This document shows positions 1 to 7,325 of a DNA stretch of 41,129 bases, in pieces. The translations under genes and the position numbers were made by a program. The DNA comes from Oscillibacter sp. (GTDB taxonomy: Bacteria > Bacillota > Clostridia > Oscillospirales > Oscillospiraceae), in assembly GCA_022652655.1 (NCBI GenBank), contig JALCRQ010000008.1, positions 1-41,129 on the forward strand. The letters run 5' to 3'. A model generated the notes under the pieces. It was not told where the DNA came from. It did not search any database and saw nothing but the letters and a program-made list of their open reading frames with translations. Positions within the stretch are counted from its first letter, which is position 1, and every line of letters begins with the position of its first letter.

Positions 1-1
1 G

Positions 2-1030
2 TCCCCGCTGTCCGCCATGACGGACTGGGTCAACACCACCTGCCCCAAGTGCGGCGGCCCCGCCCGCCGGGAGACGGATACCATGCCCCAGTGGGCCGGC
101 TCCAGCTGGTATTACCTGCGCTATATGGATCCCCACAACGACAAGGCGCTGGCCTCCAAGGAGGCGCTGGAGTACTGGTCCCCGGTGGACTGGTACAACG
201 GCGGAATGGAGCATACCACGCTGCATCTGCTCTACTCGCGGTTCTGGCATAAGTTTCTCTATGATATCGGCGTTGTGCCCACCAAGGAGCCGTATCAGAA
301 GCGCACCAGCCACGGCATGATCCTGGGCGAGGGCGGCGAGAAGATGTCCAAGTCCCGGGGCAACGTGGTGAATCCCAACGACATTGTGGCCCAGTACGGC
401 GCGGACACCATGCGCCTGCACATCATGTTTATCGGTGATTTTGAGAAGGCGGCCACCTGGTCCAACGAGGCGGTGAAGGGCTCCAAGCGCTTTTTGGACC
501 GCGTGTGGAATCTGGCGGAGAGCGCCTCGGACAGCGGCGCGGTGACGCCTGCCAACGAGGGAATCATCCACCGCACCATCAAAAAGGTCACCGAGGATAT
601 CGACGCGCTGAAGATGAACACCGCCATCTCCGCCATGATGACCATGGTGAACGAGCTTTCCGCCAACGGCGTCACCCGGGGTGATCTGCGGGCTCCGCTG
701 CTGCTGCTGAGCCCCTTTGCGCCCCATATCACTGAGGAGCTCTGGGAGATGCTGGGCTTTGCGGCGGAAACCGGAAAGATGGCCTGCCAGAATCCGTGGC
801 CCAGCTATGACGAGAGCAAGGCCGCCGTCTCCTCCGCGGAGATGGCTGTCCAGGTGGGCGGCAAGCTGAAGGGCACCGTCACCGTGCCCATGGACAGCGA
901 ACAGGAAAGCGTGGTGGACGCGGCTATGAAGCTGGAGAAGGTGGCCAGGGCCGTGGCGGGCATGAAGATCGTCAAGGTGATCTACGTTAAAAACCGGCTG
1001 GTCAATCTGATTGTCAAGCCCGAAGCCTGA
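2..1030 (+). CDS. leuS: Leucyl-tRNA synthetase, C-terminal part (5' end outside window)
   Basis: Class I synthetase that charges tRNA-Leu in the cytoplasm. The frame is open from base 2, so only the last 342 residues are present. Visible are a CPKC pair near the left edge, the segment WAGSSWYYLRY, the ATP-binding loop KMSKSRGN, and then the helical anticodon-binding domain and the C-terminal domain ending in KNRLVNLIVKPEA. Together these distinguish LeuRS from ValRS and IleRS. No terminator hairpin is evident after the stop; the rpsU promoter follows within 35 bases. The fragment is intact; only the window edge truncates it. Confidence 0.96.
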   Translation, partial: SPLSAMTDWVNTTCPKCGGPARRETDTMPQWAGSSWYYLRYMDPHNDKALASKEALEYWSPVDWYNGGMEHTTLHLLYSRFWHKFLYDIGVVPTKEPYQKRTSHGMILGEGGEKMSKSRGNVVNPNDIVAQYGADTMRLHIMFIGDFEKAATWSNEAVKGSKRFLDRVWNLAESASDSGAVTPANEGIIHRTIKKVTEDIDALKMNTAISAMMTMVNELSANGVTRGDLRAPLLLLSPFAPHITEELWEMLGFAAETGKMACQNPWPSYDESKAAVSSAEMAVQVGGKLKGTVTVPMDSEQESVVDAAMKLEKVARAVAGMKIVKVIYVKNRLVNLIVKPEA

Positions 1031-1062
1031 TTTTTCCAAAAACAGATTTTTCTCCTTTTTCC

Positions 1063-1091
1063 TTGACAACGATGCGATTACTCTGTATAAT
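1063..1091 (+). promoter_or_regulatory. Sigma-A-type promoter of rpsU
   Basis: TTGACA at 1063-1068 and TATAAT at 1086-1091 with a 17-base spacer match the housekeeping consensus exactly. A small hairpin (GCCATA/TATGGC, 1104-1118) lies in the roughly 70-base leader before rpsU. Confidence 0.85.
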
Positions 1092-1166
1092 GTTCACGTT
1101 AAAGCCATAGATTATGGCCCTTAAATGCTGTGGTTTTCCCGGCATTCTGGAGGGAGGGAAATATAG

Positions 1167-1352
1167 ATGTCTGAGATCCGTGTAAAGGATGGGGAGTCCA
1201 TCGACAGCGCGCTCAAGCGTTTTAAACGCAGCTGCGCCAAGGCAGGCGTCCTGGCGGAGGTACGTAAAAGAGAGCATTACGAGAGCCCCAGTGTCAAGCG
1301 CCGGAAGAAGTCTGAGGCCGCGCGCAAGAACAAGAACAAGCGTTTCTATTAA
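1167..1352 (+). CDS. rpsU: 30S ribosomal protein S21
   Basis: Small basic protein of the 30S subunit, 61 residues, the usual length. It begins [19 protein letters not shown] and ends in the lysine/arginine-rich tail typical of S21 (KNKNKRFY). The ATG at 1167 sits after a strong GGAGGGAGGG ribosome-binding site. It is a single-gene unit with its own consensus promoter and a perfect terminator hairpin right after the stop, so it appears to be transcribed apart from leuS. Confidence 0.97.
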   Translation: MSEIRVKDGESIDSALKRFKRSCAKAGVLAEVRKREHYESPSVKRRKKSEAARKNKNKRFY

Positions 1353-1353
1353 G

Positions 1354-1391
1354 AAAAAGAACTCCGTGCCGTACGGCACGGAGTTCTTTTT
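1354..1391 (+). terminator. Bidirectional terminator, rpsU versus the GH18-like gene
   Basis: A perfect 38-base palindrome with 19-base arms, A-rich on the left and T-rich on the right (AAAAAGAACTCCGTGCC pairs with its complement). It lies between rpsU and the converging minus-strand gene at 1441-2208. The A/T flanks give a U-tract in either direction, so it can serve both. Confidence 0.92.
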
Positions 1392-1440
1392 GGCCGGCGC
1401 ATGGAAAGCGGCGCCGCCTTTGCGGTGTGCTTCCGGCCCT

Positions 1441-2208
1441 CTAGCCGCGGCCCGGCTTGAAAAAGAGCTTCTCCAGCAGATCCGTGACCTCCGGATACAT
1501 GAAGAAGGCCGCGCAAAAGCCCATGGAGCTTCCGGTGCGGAGCTTTTGCAGCAGCGTCTCCGCATCGTCGTAGAGAACGAAGTGGGCGGTGCCTCCCAGA
1601 CTGTAGGTGAAGTAGCGGGCGCACAGCTCCTTGGAAAAAAACACGGAAGGGGTCTGGGCGTCTATCAGCTTCTGAAGCTGTTCCCGCGTCAGGGGAAGCC
1701 CCTCGCCCGACTGCGCGGGCAGCGGAAAGTCCATGGACAGCCGCTGGACGTCCAGCGCGGCGCGGCCGCAGCGCGCCAGCGCCTCCTGAAGCCGTTCCTG
1801 GTAGGTGCCGCCGGACACGGCTGTGTTGATGAGAGCGACAGCGCCGGGGATTTCCCCGTAGGATTCCGGCAGAAAGACGCTGCGCCGGCTGCGGAGCAGC
1901 CGGGCGGTGAGGATGGCGGCAAAGGTCCTGCGGTCCGGGGTGGGGAGCGACTCAAAGTCCAGCACCGCCCCGGTATAGCTACGCCGGCCGCATTCGCGCT
2001 CCACCGCCGCGGCCAGCTTTTCCGGCTGATCCACCGCGGGCGCGTCCCGGTCGCTGACGCTGAGCAGTCCGCCCCGGGTCTCCAGAAGGAGATCCCGCCG
2101 CAGAAGCGTGGATTCCGGGCCGATGCGATAGGCCACGTGGGCAAAGGAGCGGGTGAACCGGGACGCCTCCCGGATTTCCGTCGGAGCAACGGCAAGATAG
2201 AGCTGCAA
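1441..2208 (-). CDS. Putative degenerate GH18-like TIM-barrel protein
   Basis: 255 residues with no signal peptide or membrane segment. The segment YTGAVLDFESLP resembles the beta-4 strand of glycoside hydrolase family 18 (DxxDxDxE pattern), where a conserved glutamate is the acid. Here only one acidic residue precedes the glutamate, so activity is doubtful. The rest (SFAHVAYRIGP near the start, FCAAFFMYPE near the end) would fit barrel strands. The start is a TTG at 2208 preceded by AGGGGG eight bases upstream. It is divergent from yqeG and converges on rpsU. The family assignment is inference from one motif; it could be an unrelated lineage-specific protein. Confidence 0.55.
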   Translation of the reverse strand: MQLYLAVAPTEIREASRFTRSFAHVAYRIGPESTLLRRDLLLETRGGLLSVSDRDAPAVDQPEKLAAAVERECGRRSYTGAVLDFESLPTPDRRTFAAILTARLLRSRRSVFLPESYGEIPGAVALINTAVSGGTYQERLQEALARCGRAALDVQRLSMDFPLPAQSGEGLPLTREQLQKLIDAQTPSVFFSKELCARYFTYSLGGTAHFVLYDDAETLLQKLRTGSSMGFCAAFFMYPEVTDLLEKLFFKPGRG

Positions 2209-2220
2209 GTGAAGACCCCC

Positions 2221-2249
2221 TTGTGCAAATCCGGCTGGGCTGATATAGT
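2221..2249 (+). promoter_or_regulatory. Candidate promoter of yqeG
   Basis: TTGTGC at 2221-2226 and TATAGT at 2244-2249 are 17 bases apart, in the 86-base gap between the divergent GH18-like gene and yqeG. The match to consensus is moderate. Confidence 0.5.
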
Positions 2250-2294
2250 AGTCCTGTCAGCTATCTCCAGATCTATGAAAAAGAGGAGCATTTT

Positions 2295-2816
2295 ATGAGC
2301 TTTTCCCTGGTTCCGACGCTGCTTTTTGACCGATACGGACAGATTACCCCCGATTTTTTGAAAAAACGGGGAATTACGCTGCTGCTCAGCGACCTGGATT
2401 TTACGCTGGCGGCGAAGAAAACCCGCCATCCGGACGACGCGGTGAAGCGGTGGATCGCAGACCTCCGCGGCAGCGGCGTCACGCTGATGATCGTGTCCAA
2501 CAACCGCTCCGGACGGCGCGTGACGGATTTTTGCGCCGAGCTGGGCGTTCCCTACCAGGGCCATGCGGGCAAACCGGGCACCCGGGGTCTGCGGCAGGCC
2601 ATGGAGCGGGCCGGCACGGCTCCGGCCCATACCGCCATGCTGGGCGACAAGCTGCTCACCGACGTGCTGGCCGCCAACCGGGCGGGGGTCCTGGCCCTGA
2701 TGGTGGAGCCTGCGGGCGGGGCGGTGACGTTCTGGCAGAAGGTGCTCCACGCCCTTCAGGCGCCGTTTAAGGCCGCCTGCCGCCGCCGGGAGGACGGGAC
2801 GCGGCACCCCGCGTAG
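2295..2816 (+). CDS. yqeG: YqeG family HAD-IIIA phosphatase
   Basis: 173 residues. This is a haloacid-dehalogenase-type phosphatase of the YqeG family, whose physiological substrate is not established. HAD motif I is D33-L-D35-F-T-L, motif II is the SNN of MIVSNNRSG, the conserved lysine is in GHAGKPG, and motif III is MLGDKLLTDV. Position 36 is Phe where many HAD enzymes have Asn or Gly; both aspartates are kept. The ATG follows GAGGAG. It stands alone between the divergent GH18-like gene and the efp promoter. Confidence 0.88.
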   Translation: MSFSLVPTLLFDRYGQITPDFLKKRGITLLLSDLDFTLAAKKTRHPDDAVKRWIADLRGSGVTLMIVSNNRSGRRVTDFCAELGVPYQGHAGKPGTRGLRQAMERAGTAPAHTAMLGDKLLTDVLAANRAGVLALMVEPAGGAVTFWQKVLHALQAPFKAACRRREDGTRHPA

Positions 2817-2888
2817 TGGAAATTTTTTGTTCTTTGGCACAAATTTGGGAAAGATCCCGGCTTTTTCCGCAAAAGAAATGAAAAAGTC

Positions 2889-2917
2889 TTGCAAAGGCGC
2901 ACAACATAGGATAAAAT
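2889..2917 (+). promoter_or_regulatory. Sigma-A-type promoter of efp
   Basis: TTGCAA at 2889-2894 and TAAAAT at 2912-2917 with a 17-base spacer. The roughly 85-base leader carries the GGAGG ribosome-binding site of efp just before 3008. Confidence 0.8.
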
Positions 2918-3007
2918 ATGACAGGTCAATTTTAATTGTTTTTATTGAGGAAGAGAAAATGTCCTCCTGAGGGTCGTTTTCTCATAGATTTTAAGGAGGA
3001 TGTTAGT

Positions 3008-3577
3008 ATGCCTACGATTTCTGCCGGTGAGTTTCGGAACGGCGTGACCTTTGAGATGGACGGCAAGATTATGACCGTCGTGGAGTTCCAGCATGTCAAG
3101 CCCGGAAAGGGCGCGGCTTTTGTCCGCACCAAAATGAGAAACGTCGTCACCGGCGGCGTGACGGAGACTTCCTTCAACCCCACCGCCAAGTTTGAGCAGG
3201 CGTTTGTGGAGCGCAAGGATGCCGAGTACAGCTATCAGGACGGCGACCTCTATTATTTCATGGATCCCGAGACCTTCGACATGATTCCCCTGAACCGGGA
3301 CGTGCTGGGCGACGGCTTCCGCTTTATCAAGGAGAACACGGTCTGCAAGCTCCTGAGCTACAAGGGGAGCGTGTTCGGGGTCGAGCTGCCCAACTTCATG
3401 GATCTTGAGGTTTCCGAGACGGAGCCCGGCCTGCGGGGCGACACCGCTACCAACGTGATGAAGCCCGCCACGCTGGAGACCGGCGCCGAGATCAAGGTGC
3501 CCCTCTTTATCAACGTGGGCGACAAGATTACCATTGATACCCGCACGGGTGAATATCTCTCCCGCTGCAAGGAATAA
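3008..3577 (+). CDS. efp: Translation elongation factor P
   Basis: 189 residues. EF-P binds ribosomes stalled on proline runs and promotes peptide-bond formation. The N-terminal KOW-like domain carries the tip loop [13 protein letters not shown] with Lys34 at the modified position; domains II and III end with [16 protein letters not shown], the family signature. The ATG at 3008 is chosen because AAGGAGG lies 7 bases upstream and the protein then begins MPTISAGEF as in homologues; an in-frame upstream start at 2936 lacks support. The next gene follows after 53 bases with no terminator between. Confidence 0.97.
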   Translation: MPTISAGEFRNGVTFEMDGKIMTVVEFQHVKPGKGAAFVRTKMRNVVTGGVTETSFNPTAKFEQAFVERKDAEYSYQDGDLYYFMDPETFDMIPLNRDVLGDGFRFIKENTVCKLLSYKGSVFGVELPNFMDLEVSETEPGLRGDTATNVMKPATLETGAEIKVPLFINVGDKITIDTRTGEYLSRCKE

Positions 3578-3630
3578 TGTTCCATTGAGAACGGCGTTCC
3601 GCTTACCCCAAATTGAAAGGAGAAGGAACC

Positions 3631-4062
3631 ATGGAAATCACTGAAAAAGTGGCGTATCTCAAGGGCCTGGCCGAGGGTCTCGGCCTGGATACCGAAACCA
3701 AGGAGGGCAAAATCATCTCCTCCATGATCGACATTCTGGATGACATTGCCCTGGAGCTGGAGGACATCAAGGACAACGCCCAGGAGCTGGGCGACGGTCT
3801 GGATGTGGTCAGCGACGACCTGGAGGACGTGGAGGATCTGGTCTACGGCCCCGAGGACGACGAGGATGACGAGGACGAGGAAGAAGAGGATTCCGAGGAC
3901 TGCTATGCCACCACCTGCCCCACCTGCCAGGAGACGGTCTATTTTGACGAGTCGGTCCTGAACGAGGGCAGCGTCGTGTGCCCCAACTGCGGCGAAAAGC
4001 TGGAGTTTGACCTCTCCGATCTGGATGAGGAAAAGCCGGAGGACGGCGGCGATACGGAATAA
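3631..4062 (+). CDS. Acidic zinc-ribbon protein, CD1247-like
   Basis: 143 residues, very rich in Asp and Glu (a DDEDDEDEEEED run in the middle). The N-terminal part, MEITEKVAYLKGLAEGLGLD, is helical and resembles the N-terminal domain named after Clostridioides difficile CD1247. Two CxxC pairs (CPTC and CPNC) near the C-terminus suggest a small zinc ribbon. Function unknown. The ATG at 3631 is preferred over 3613 because AAAGGAGAAGG precedes it. It lies 53 bases after efp and probably shares its transcript, which would place it near translation, but that is inference. Confidence 0.8.
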   Translation: MEITEKVAYLKGLAEGLGLDTETKEGKIISSMIDILDDIALELEDIKDNAQELGDGLDVVSDDLEDVEDLVYGPEDDEDDEDEEEEDSEDCYATTCPTCQETVYFDESVLNEGSVVCPNCGEKLEFDLSDLDEEKPEDGGDTE

Positions 4063-4112
4063 GCGCCCACAGCCGCGGACGGAGAGACCGCGGGGATGAA
4101 AACATGAAAAGG

Positions 4113-4152
4113 AGGCAGCCGCAAGGAATTGCGGCTGCCTCAGCGCATTTTT
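4113..4152 (+). terminator. Terminator after the efp unit
   Basis: A perfect 12-base stem (AGGCAGCCGCAA, 4113-4124, with 4129-4140) around a GGAA loop, followed after seven bases by a T run at 4148-4152. The offset T run makes it weaker than the others in this window. Confidence 0.65.
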
Positions 4153-4195
4153 CAGAATATCTGGAAAGCTGCGGGGGCGGGGAAGAAGGACGGAA

Positions 4196-4690
4196 ATGAT
4201 ACGAAAGCTGGAGACAGGGGACTTTGACGCGGTGTGCGCGCTAGTCAATGAGAGCTGGAAAAGGGTCTACCGGGGCTATGTGAACCCCCTGCTGCTGAAT
4301 ACGGAGGGCTGTGCGGAAAGGGCGCTGCGGCTGAAAGACGATTTCGCCTCCGGACGGCTGTCGGAATTTGTCTGGGAGGAGGATCACCGGATCGCGGCAA
4401 TGCTCTCCATGGGGAAAACGGCGGACGCGGATCGCGCGGGAGCCTTTGAAATATGGAGGATCTATGTGGATCCCGCTTTTCAGGGCAGGGGGATCGGCAG
4501 CCGGCTGCTGGGCTTTGCCGAGCGGAAAGCGGCGGTCCACGGCTGTCCGGAGGCCGTGATCTGGGCGTTCAGGGAGAATGTCCGCGCCGTCTCCTTCTAC
4601 CGGAAACACGGTTATCGGATCGAGAAGGAAGAAGACCTGGGAGAACCGTATCAGGCGTCGGGCGTGCGGCTGGTGAAGCGGCTGACCTGA
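4196..4690 (+). CDS. GNAT family N-acetyltransferase
   Basis: 164 residues, a single GNAT domain that transfers an acetyl group from acetyl-CoA to an unknown amine. Acetyl-CoA-binding motif A is clear: IYVDPAFQGRGIGSRLL, with the Q-x-x-G-x-G/A loop as QGRGIG. The C-terminal ENVRAVSFYRKHGY is the usual motif B. The opening MIRKLETGDFDAVCALVNESW is typical of RimI-like members. The substrate cannot be read from sequence. It converges on the minus-strand coaW with 57 bases between stops and no convincing terminator. Confidence 0.87.
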   Translation: MIRKLETGDFDAVCALVNESWKRVYRGYVNPLLLNTEGCAERALRLKDDFASGRLSEFVWEEDHRIAAMLSMGKTADADRAGAFEIWRIYVDPAFQGRGIGSRLLGFAERKAAVHGCPEAVIWAFRENVRAVSFYRKHGYRIEKEEDLGEPYQASGVRLVKRLT

Positions 4691-4747
4691 AAGGCCCGCG
4701 GGCCGCGTCTGAAGGAGGCGGCATCCCGGCGGCAGGCCGCGGAGCGC

Positions 4748-5593
4748 TCAGACTGTCCGCCCGTCCGCATCCTGGCGCAGGGCGGTGAGGGCCGCGCCCA
4801 GCGCGGTGGCGTAGGCGGCGTCGCCGGGGATCAGAAAGCGGACGCCGTAGAGCCGCTGGAAAAGCCGGAAGCACGGCTCCGTCTGGGGCAGCTCCGTCAG
4901 GGAACCGGTAAAAATCGCCGTGCCGCAGCCGCAGCAGCGGCAGGCCAGCACCGCCATGGTTCCCACGGCCTGCAGCACCAGGTTGACGGCCCCGGCCGCC
5001 AGATCTGCCCGGGAGGCGTTCCCGCCGGAGCGGCCGAAGTTGGAGAGCGTCATATCCGGGTCCAGCGCGGGGGGGAGGGCGGACGTCAGGCTGCCAACCG
5101 TGAGATCCACCCGCTTGAGATCTCCCCGGGCGGCCAGGGTGCAGATCTCCTCGAACCGCCCTGTTCCAATCAAATTGGCGCACAGCCCGCAGAGCGTGCC
5201 GCCGCCCACTCCGCTGCCCGGGAGAGGGCGGACGGAAGTGCCGTCCGCATAGAGGAAAGCCGTGCCGGTGCCCAGTGAGACCACCACGCCGGACTTTTCA
5301 CCGGACAGGGCCAGCGCACCGGCCGCCGCCGCCTCAAATTCGCCGATCCGCCGGACGGAATGGCCGCAGAAGCGCTCCGGAATCCCATCGCTTCGGCTCC
5401 CGGTTGCGGCAATCCCCTCCAGCTCCTCCGGGGAGAGGCCGCAGCTTTGCAGCACGCGCCGGAAGGATCCCTCCGTGTCGGACAGGGGGACGGGCGCAAA
5501 AACCCGCGGCGCGGAGAGCAGAGCGCCGTCCGGCCCCAGGGCGGCGGCTTTTGCGGCGGAGGTGCCCAGGTCGATGCCCAGGAAAATACCCAT
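4748..5593 (-). CDS. coaW: Type II pantothenate kinase
   Basis: 281 residues of the ASKHA (actin-like ATPase) fold. It phosphorylates pantothenate with ATP, the first step of CoA synthesis. The phosphate-1 motif GIDLGTSAAKAAAL is near the N-terminus, VVSLGTGTAFL and GSGVGGGTLCGL form the middle signature, and DMTLSNFGRSGG matches the conserved SNFGR of the family. The ATG at 5593 is preceded by AGGAGGAGG; longer upstream frames run through the divergent promoter region. Divergent from pncB, so two cofactor genes (CoA and NAD) share an intergenic region. Confidence 0.88.
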   Translation of the reverse strand: MGIFLGIDLGTSAAKAAALGPDGALLSAPRVFAPVPLSDTEGSFRRVLQSCGLSPEELEGIAATGSRSDGIPERFCGHSVRRIGEFEAAAAGALALSGEKSGVVVSLGTGTAFLYADGTSVRPLPGSGVGGGTLCGLCANLIGTGRFEEICTLAARGDLKRVDLTVGSLTSALPPALDPDMTLSNFGRSGGNASRADLAAGAVNLVLQAVGTMAVLACRCCGCGTAIFTGSLTELPQTEPCFRLFQRLYGVRFLIPGDAAYATALGAALTALRQDADGRTV

Positions 5594-5636
5594 ATGTGTG
5601 TCCTCCTCCTGTGGAAATTCGGTACGTAGTTCTATT

Positions 5637-5665
5637 ATGATAGGCGGCACCGGGCCAAAAGTCAA
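5637..5665 (-). promoter_or_regulatory. Promoter of coaW with overlapping inverted repeat
   Basis: On the minus strand, TTGACT (5665-5660) and TATCAT (5642-5637) are 17 bases apart. The -35 box lies inside a GTCAAT-AA-ATTGAC inverted repeat (5661-5674), and a further TTGACA occurs at 5681-5686, which hints at a repressor or activator site. Confidence 0.65.
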
Positions 5666-5702
5666 TAAATTGACAATTTTTTGACATTTTTGGCGGAAAG
5701 AA

Positions 5703-5731
5703 TTGCTTTTGACAGCGGGCCGCCCTATAAT
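5703..5731 (+). promoter_or_regulatory. Sigma-A-type promoter of pncB
   Basis: TATAAT at 5726-5731 with TTGCTT at 5703-5708, 17 bases apart. A better -35 sequence (TTGACA at 5709-5714) is present but would leave only 11 bases. The leader is about 40 bases. Confidence 0.7.
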
Positions 5732-5776
5732 AGACGAAAATGGCGCGGATGACAGCGCCGGTTTCTGAGGTGTGAT

Positions 5777-7225
5777 ATGAGTTCCAACGATAAACTGAAT
5801 CTGAGCATGCTGTGCGATTTTTACGAGCTGACCATGGGAAACGGTTACTTTCAGGCTGGACTCAAGGACCGGATTACGTATTTTGACGTTTTTTTTCGGG
5901 ATGTGCCGGACAAGGGCGGCTTTGCCATCTGCGCCGGTTTGGATCAGCTGATCGACTACATTGAAAATCTGCATTTCAGCGACGAGGACGTGGCGTTTTT
6001 ACGGAGCAAAAATATTTTCTGCGAGGCATTTCTCGATTATCTGCGGAATTTCCATTTTACCGGCGACATCTACGCCATTCCCGAGGGCACGCCGATTTTC
6101 CCCAGGGAACCCGTGGTGACGGTGCGGGCGCCCGCCATTCAGGCGCAGCTCATCGAGACCTTTACGCTGCTGGCGGTGAATCACCAGAGCCTGATTGCCA
6201 CCAAGGCCAGCCGCATTGTCCGGGCCGCCCGGGGCCGCGTGGTGCTGGAGTTCGGCTCCCGCAGGGCCCAGGGCTCGGACGCGGCCATTGTAGGTGCCAG
6301 AGCGGCGTATATCGGCGGCTGCAAGGGAACCGCCTGCACCATCTCGGATCAGCTGTACGGTGTTCCCGCGGGCGGTACCATGGCCCACTCCTGGGTTCAG
6401 ATGTTCGACTCCCAGTACCAGGCGTTCAAGACCTACTGCGAGATTTATCCCACCAACGCGGTGCTGCTGGTGGATACCTATAATATTCTCAAATCCGGCG
6501 TGCCGGATGCCATCCGCGCTTTCAACGAAGTTCTGCGGCCCCAGGGCATCCGGAAGTGCGGAATCCGGATGGACTCCGGCGATATGGCCTATCTCACCCA
6601 ACAGGCGCGGAAGATGCTGGACGACGCGGGCTGGCCGGAGTGCCAGATCTCCGTGTCCAACTCCCTGGATGAGTATCTCATTCAGGATCTGCTGCTCCAG
6701 GGCGCGAAAATCGACATGTTCGGCGTGGGAGAGCGGATGATCACCGCCCGCAGCGAACCGGTGTTCGGCGGGGTGTACAAGCTGGCTGCAGTGGAGGATG
6801 CCGACGGGAAGATCATTCCGAAGATCAAGGTCAGCGAAAACGTGGACAAGATCACGATTCCCCACTTTAAAAAGATTTATCGCCTCTATGACCGGCGCAC
6901 GGGAAAGGCGCAGGCGGACTATCTGTGCGTCAGCGACGAGAAGCCCGACGACAGCCGGCCGCTGGAGCTGTTCGACCCTCTGGCCACCTGGAAGCGAAAG
7001 ACCATCACGGATTTCCATGCGCGGGAGCTGCAGGTTCCGGTTTTCCTGGGGGGAAAGCTGGTCTATCACCGGCCGTCCCTGCAGGAGATTCAGAGCTACT
7101 GCGCCGCGCAGCTGGATACGCTGTGGGACGAGGTCAAGCGGTTTGACAATCCCCATGCCTACTATGTGGATCTTTCGCAGAAGCTGTGGGACATCAAGCA
7201 GGAGCTTTTGCGGGCAAACCGGTAA
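5777..7225 (+). CDS. pncB: Nicotinate phosphoribosyltransferase
   Basis: 482 residues. It converts nicotinate and PRPP (with ATP) to nicotinate mononucleotide in the Preiss-Handler NAD salvage route. Recognisable segments are LSMLCDFYELTMGNGYFQAG at the N-terminus, LEFGSRRAQGSDAA (phosphate-binding region), GGTMAHSWVQMF and RMDSGDMAYLTQQARK. The length fits the longer NAPRTase subgroup. ATG at 5777; the upstream GAGGTG is a modest ribosome-binding site. A terminator starts at the stop codon, so it is a single-gene unit. Confidence 0.95.
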   Translation: MSSNDKLNLSMLCDFYELTMGNGYFQAGLKDRITYFDVFFRDVPDKGGFAICAGLDQLIDYIENLHFSDEDVAFLRSKNIFCEAFLDYLRNFHFTGDIYAIPEGTPIFPREPVVTVRAPAIQAQLIETFTLLAVNHQSLIATKASRIVRAARGRVVLEFGSRRAQGSDAAIVGARAAYIGGCKGTACTISDQLYGVPAGGTMAHSWVQMFDSQYQAFKTYCEIYPTNAVLLVDTYNILKSGVPDAIRAFNEVLRPQGIRKCGIRMDSGDMAYLTQQARKMLDDAGWPECQISVSNSLDEYLIQDLLLQGAKIDMFGVGERMITARSEPVFGGVYKLAAVEDADGKIIPKIKVSENVDKITIPHFKKIYRLYDRRTGKAQADYLCVSDEKPDDSRPLELFDPLATWKRKTITDFHARELQVPVFLGGKLVYHRPSLQEIQSYCAAQLDTLWDEVKRFDNPHAYYVDLSQKLWDIKQELLRANR

Positions 7226-7258
7226 AAAAGCAGCCCCGTCGGCGGCGGGGCTGTTTTT
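7225..7258 (+). terminator. Terminator of pncB
   Basis: CAGCCCCG (7231-7238) pairs with CGGGGCTG (7246-7253), flanked by A5 on the left and T5 at 7254-7258. It begins directly at the pncB stop codon. Confidence 0.92.
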
Positions 7259-7261
7259 CTC

Positions 7262-7290
7262 TTGCACTCTGCGGGATCATTCGCTATAAT
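7262..7290 (+). promoter_or_regulatory. Promoter of the cardiolipin synthase gene
   Basis: TTGCAC at 7262-7267 and TATAAT at 7285-7290, spacer 17 bases, starting four bases after the pncB terminator. The leader to the ATG at 7326 is short, about 30 bases. Confidence 0.82.
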
Positions 7291-7325
7291 CTGAAAATAC
7301 AGCATTATGGAGGGAGGCAGCAGAT

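Noticed and set aside
4692..4747. Terminator between the GNAT gene and coaW
   Set aside because: A GGCCCGCGGGCC palindrome is present but there is no T run in either direction, so it is not called.
5709..5714. TTGACA as -35 box of pncB
   Set aside because: Only 11 bases separate it from TATAAT; the less perfect TTGCTT at 5703 gives a proper 17-base spacer.
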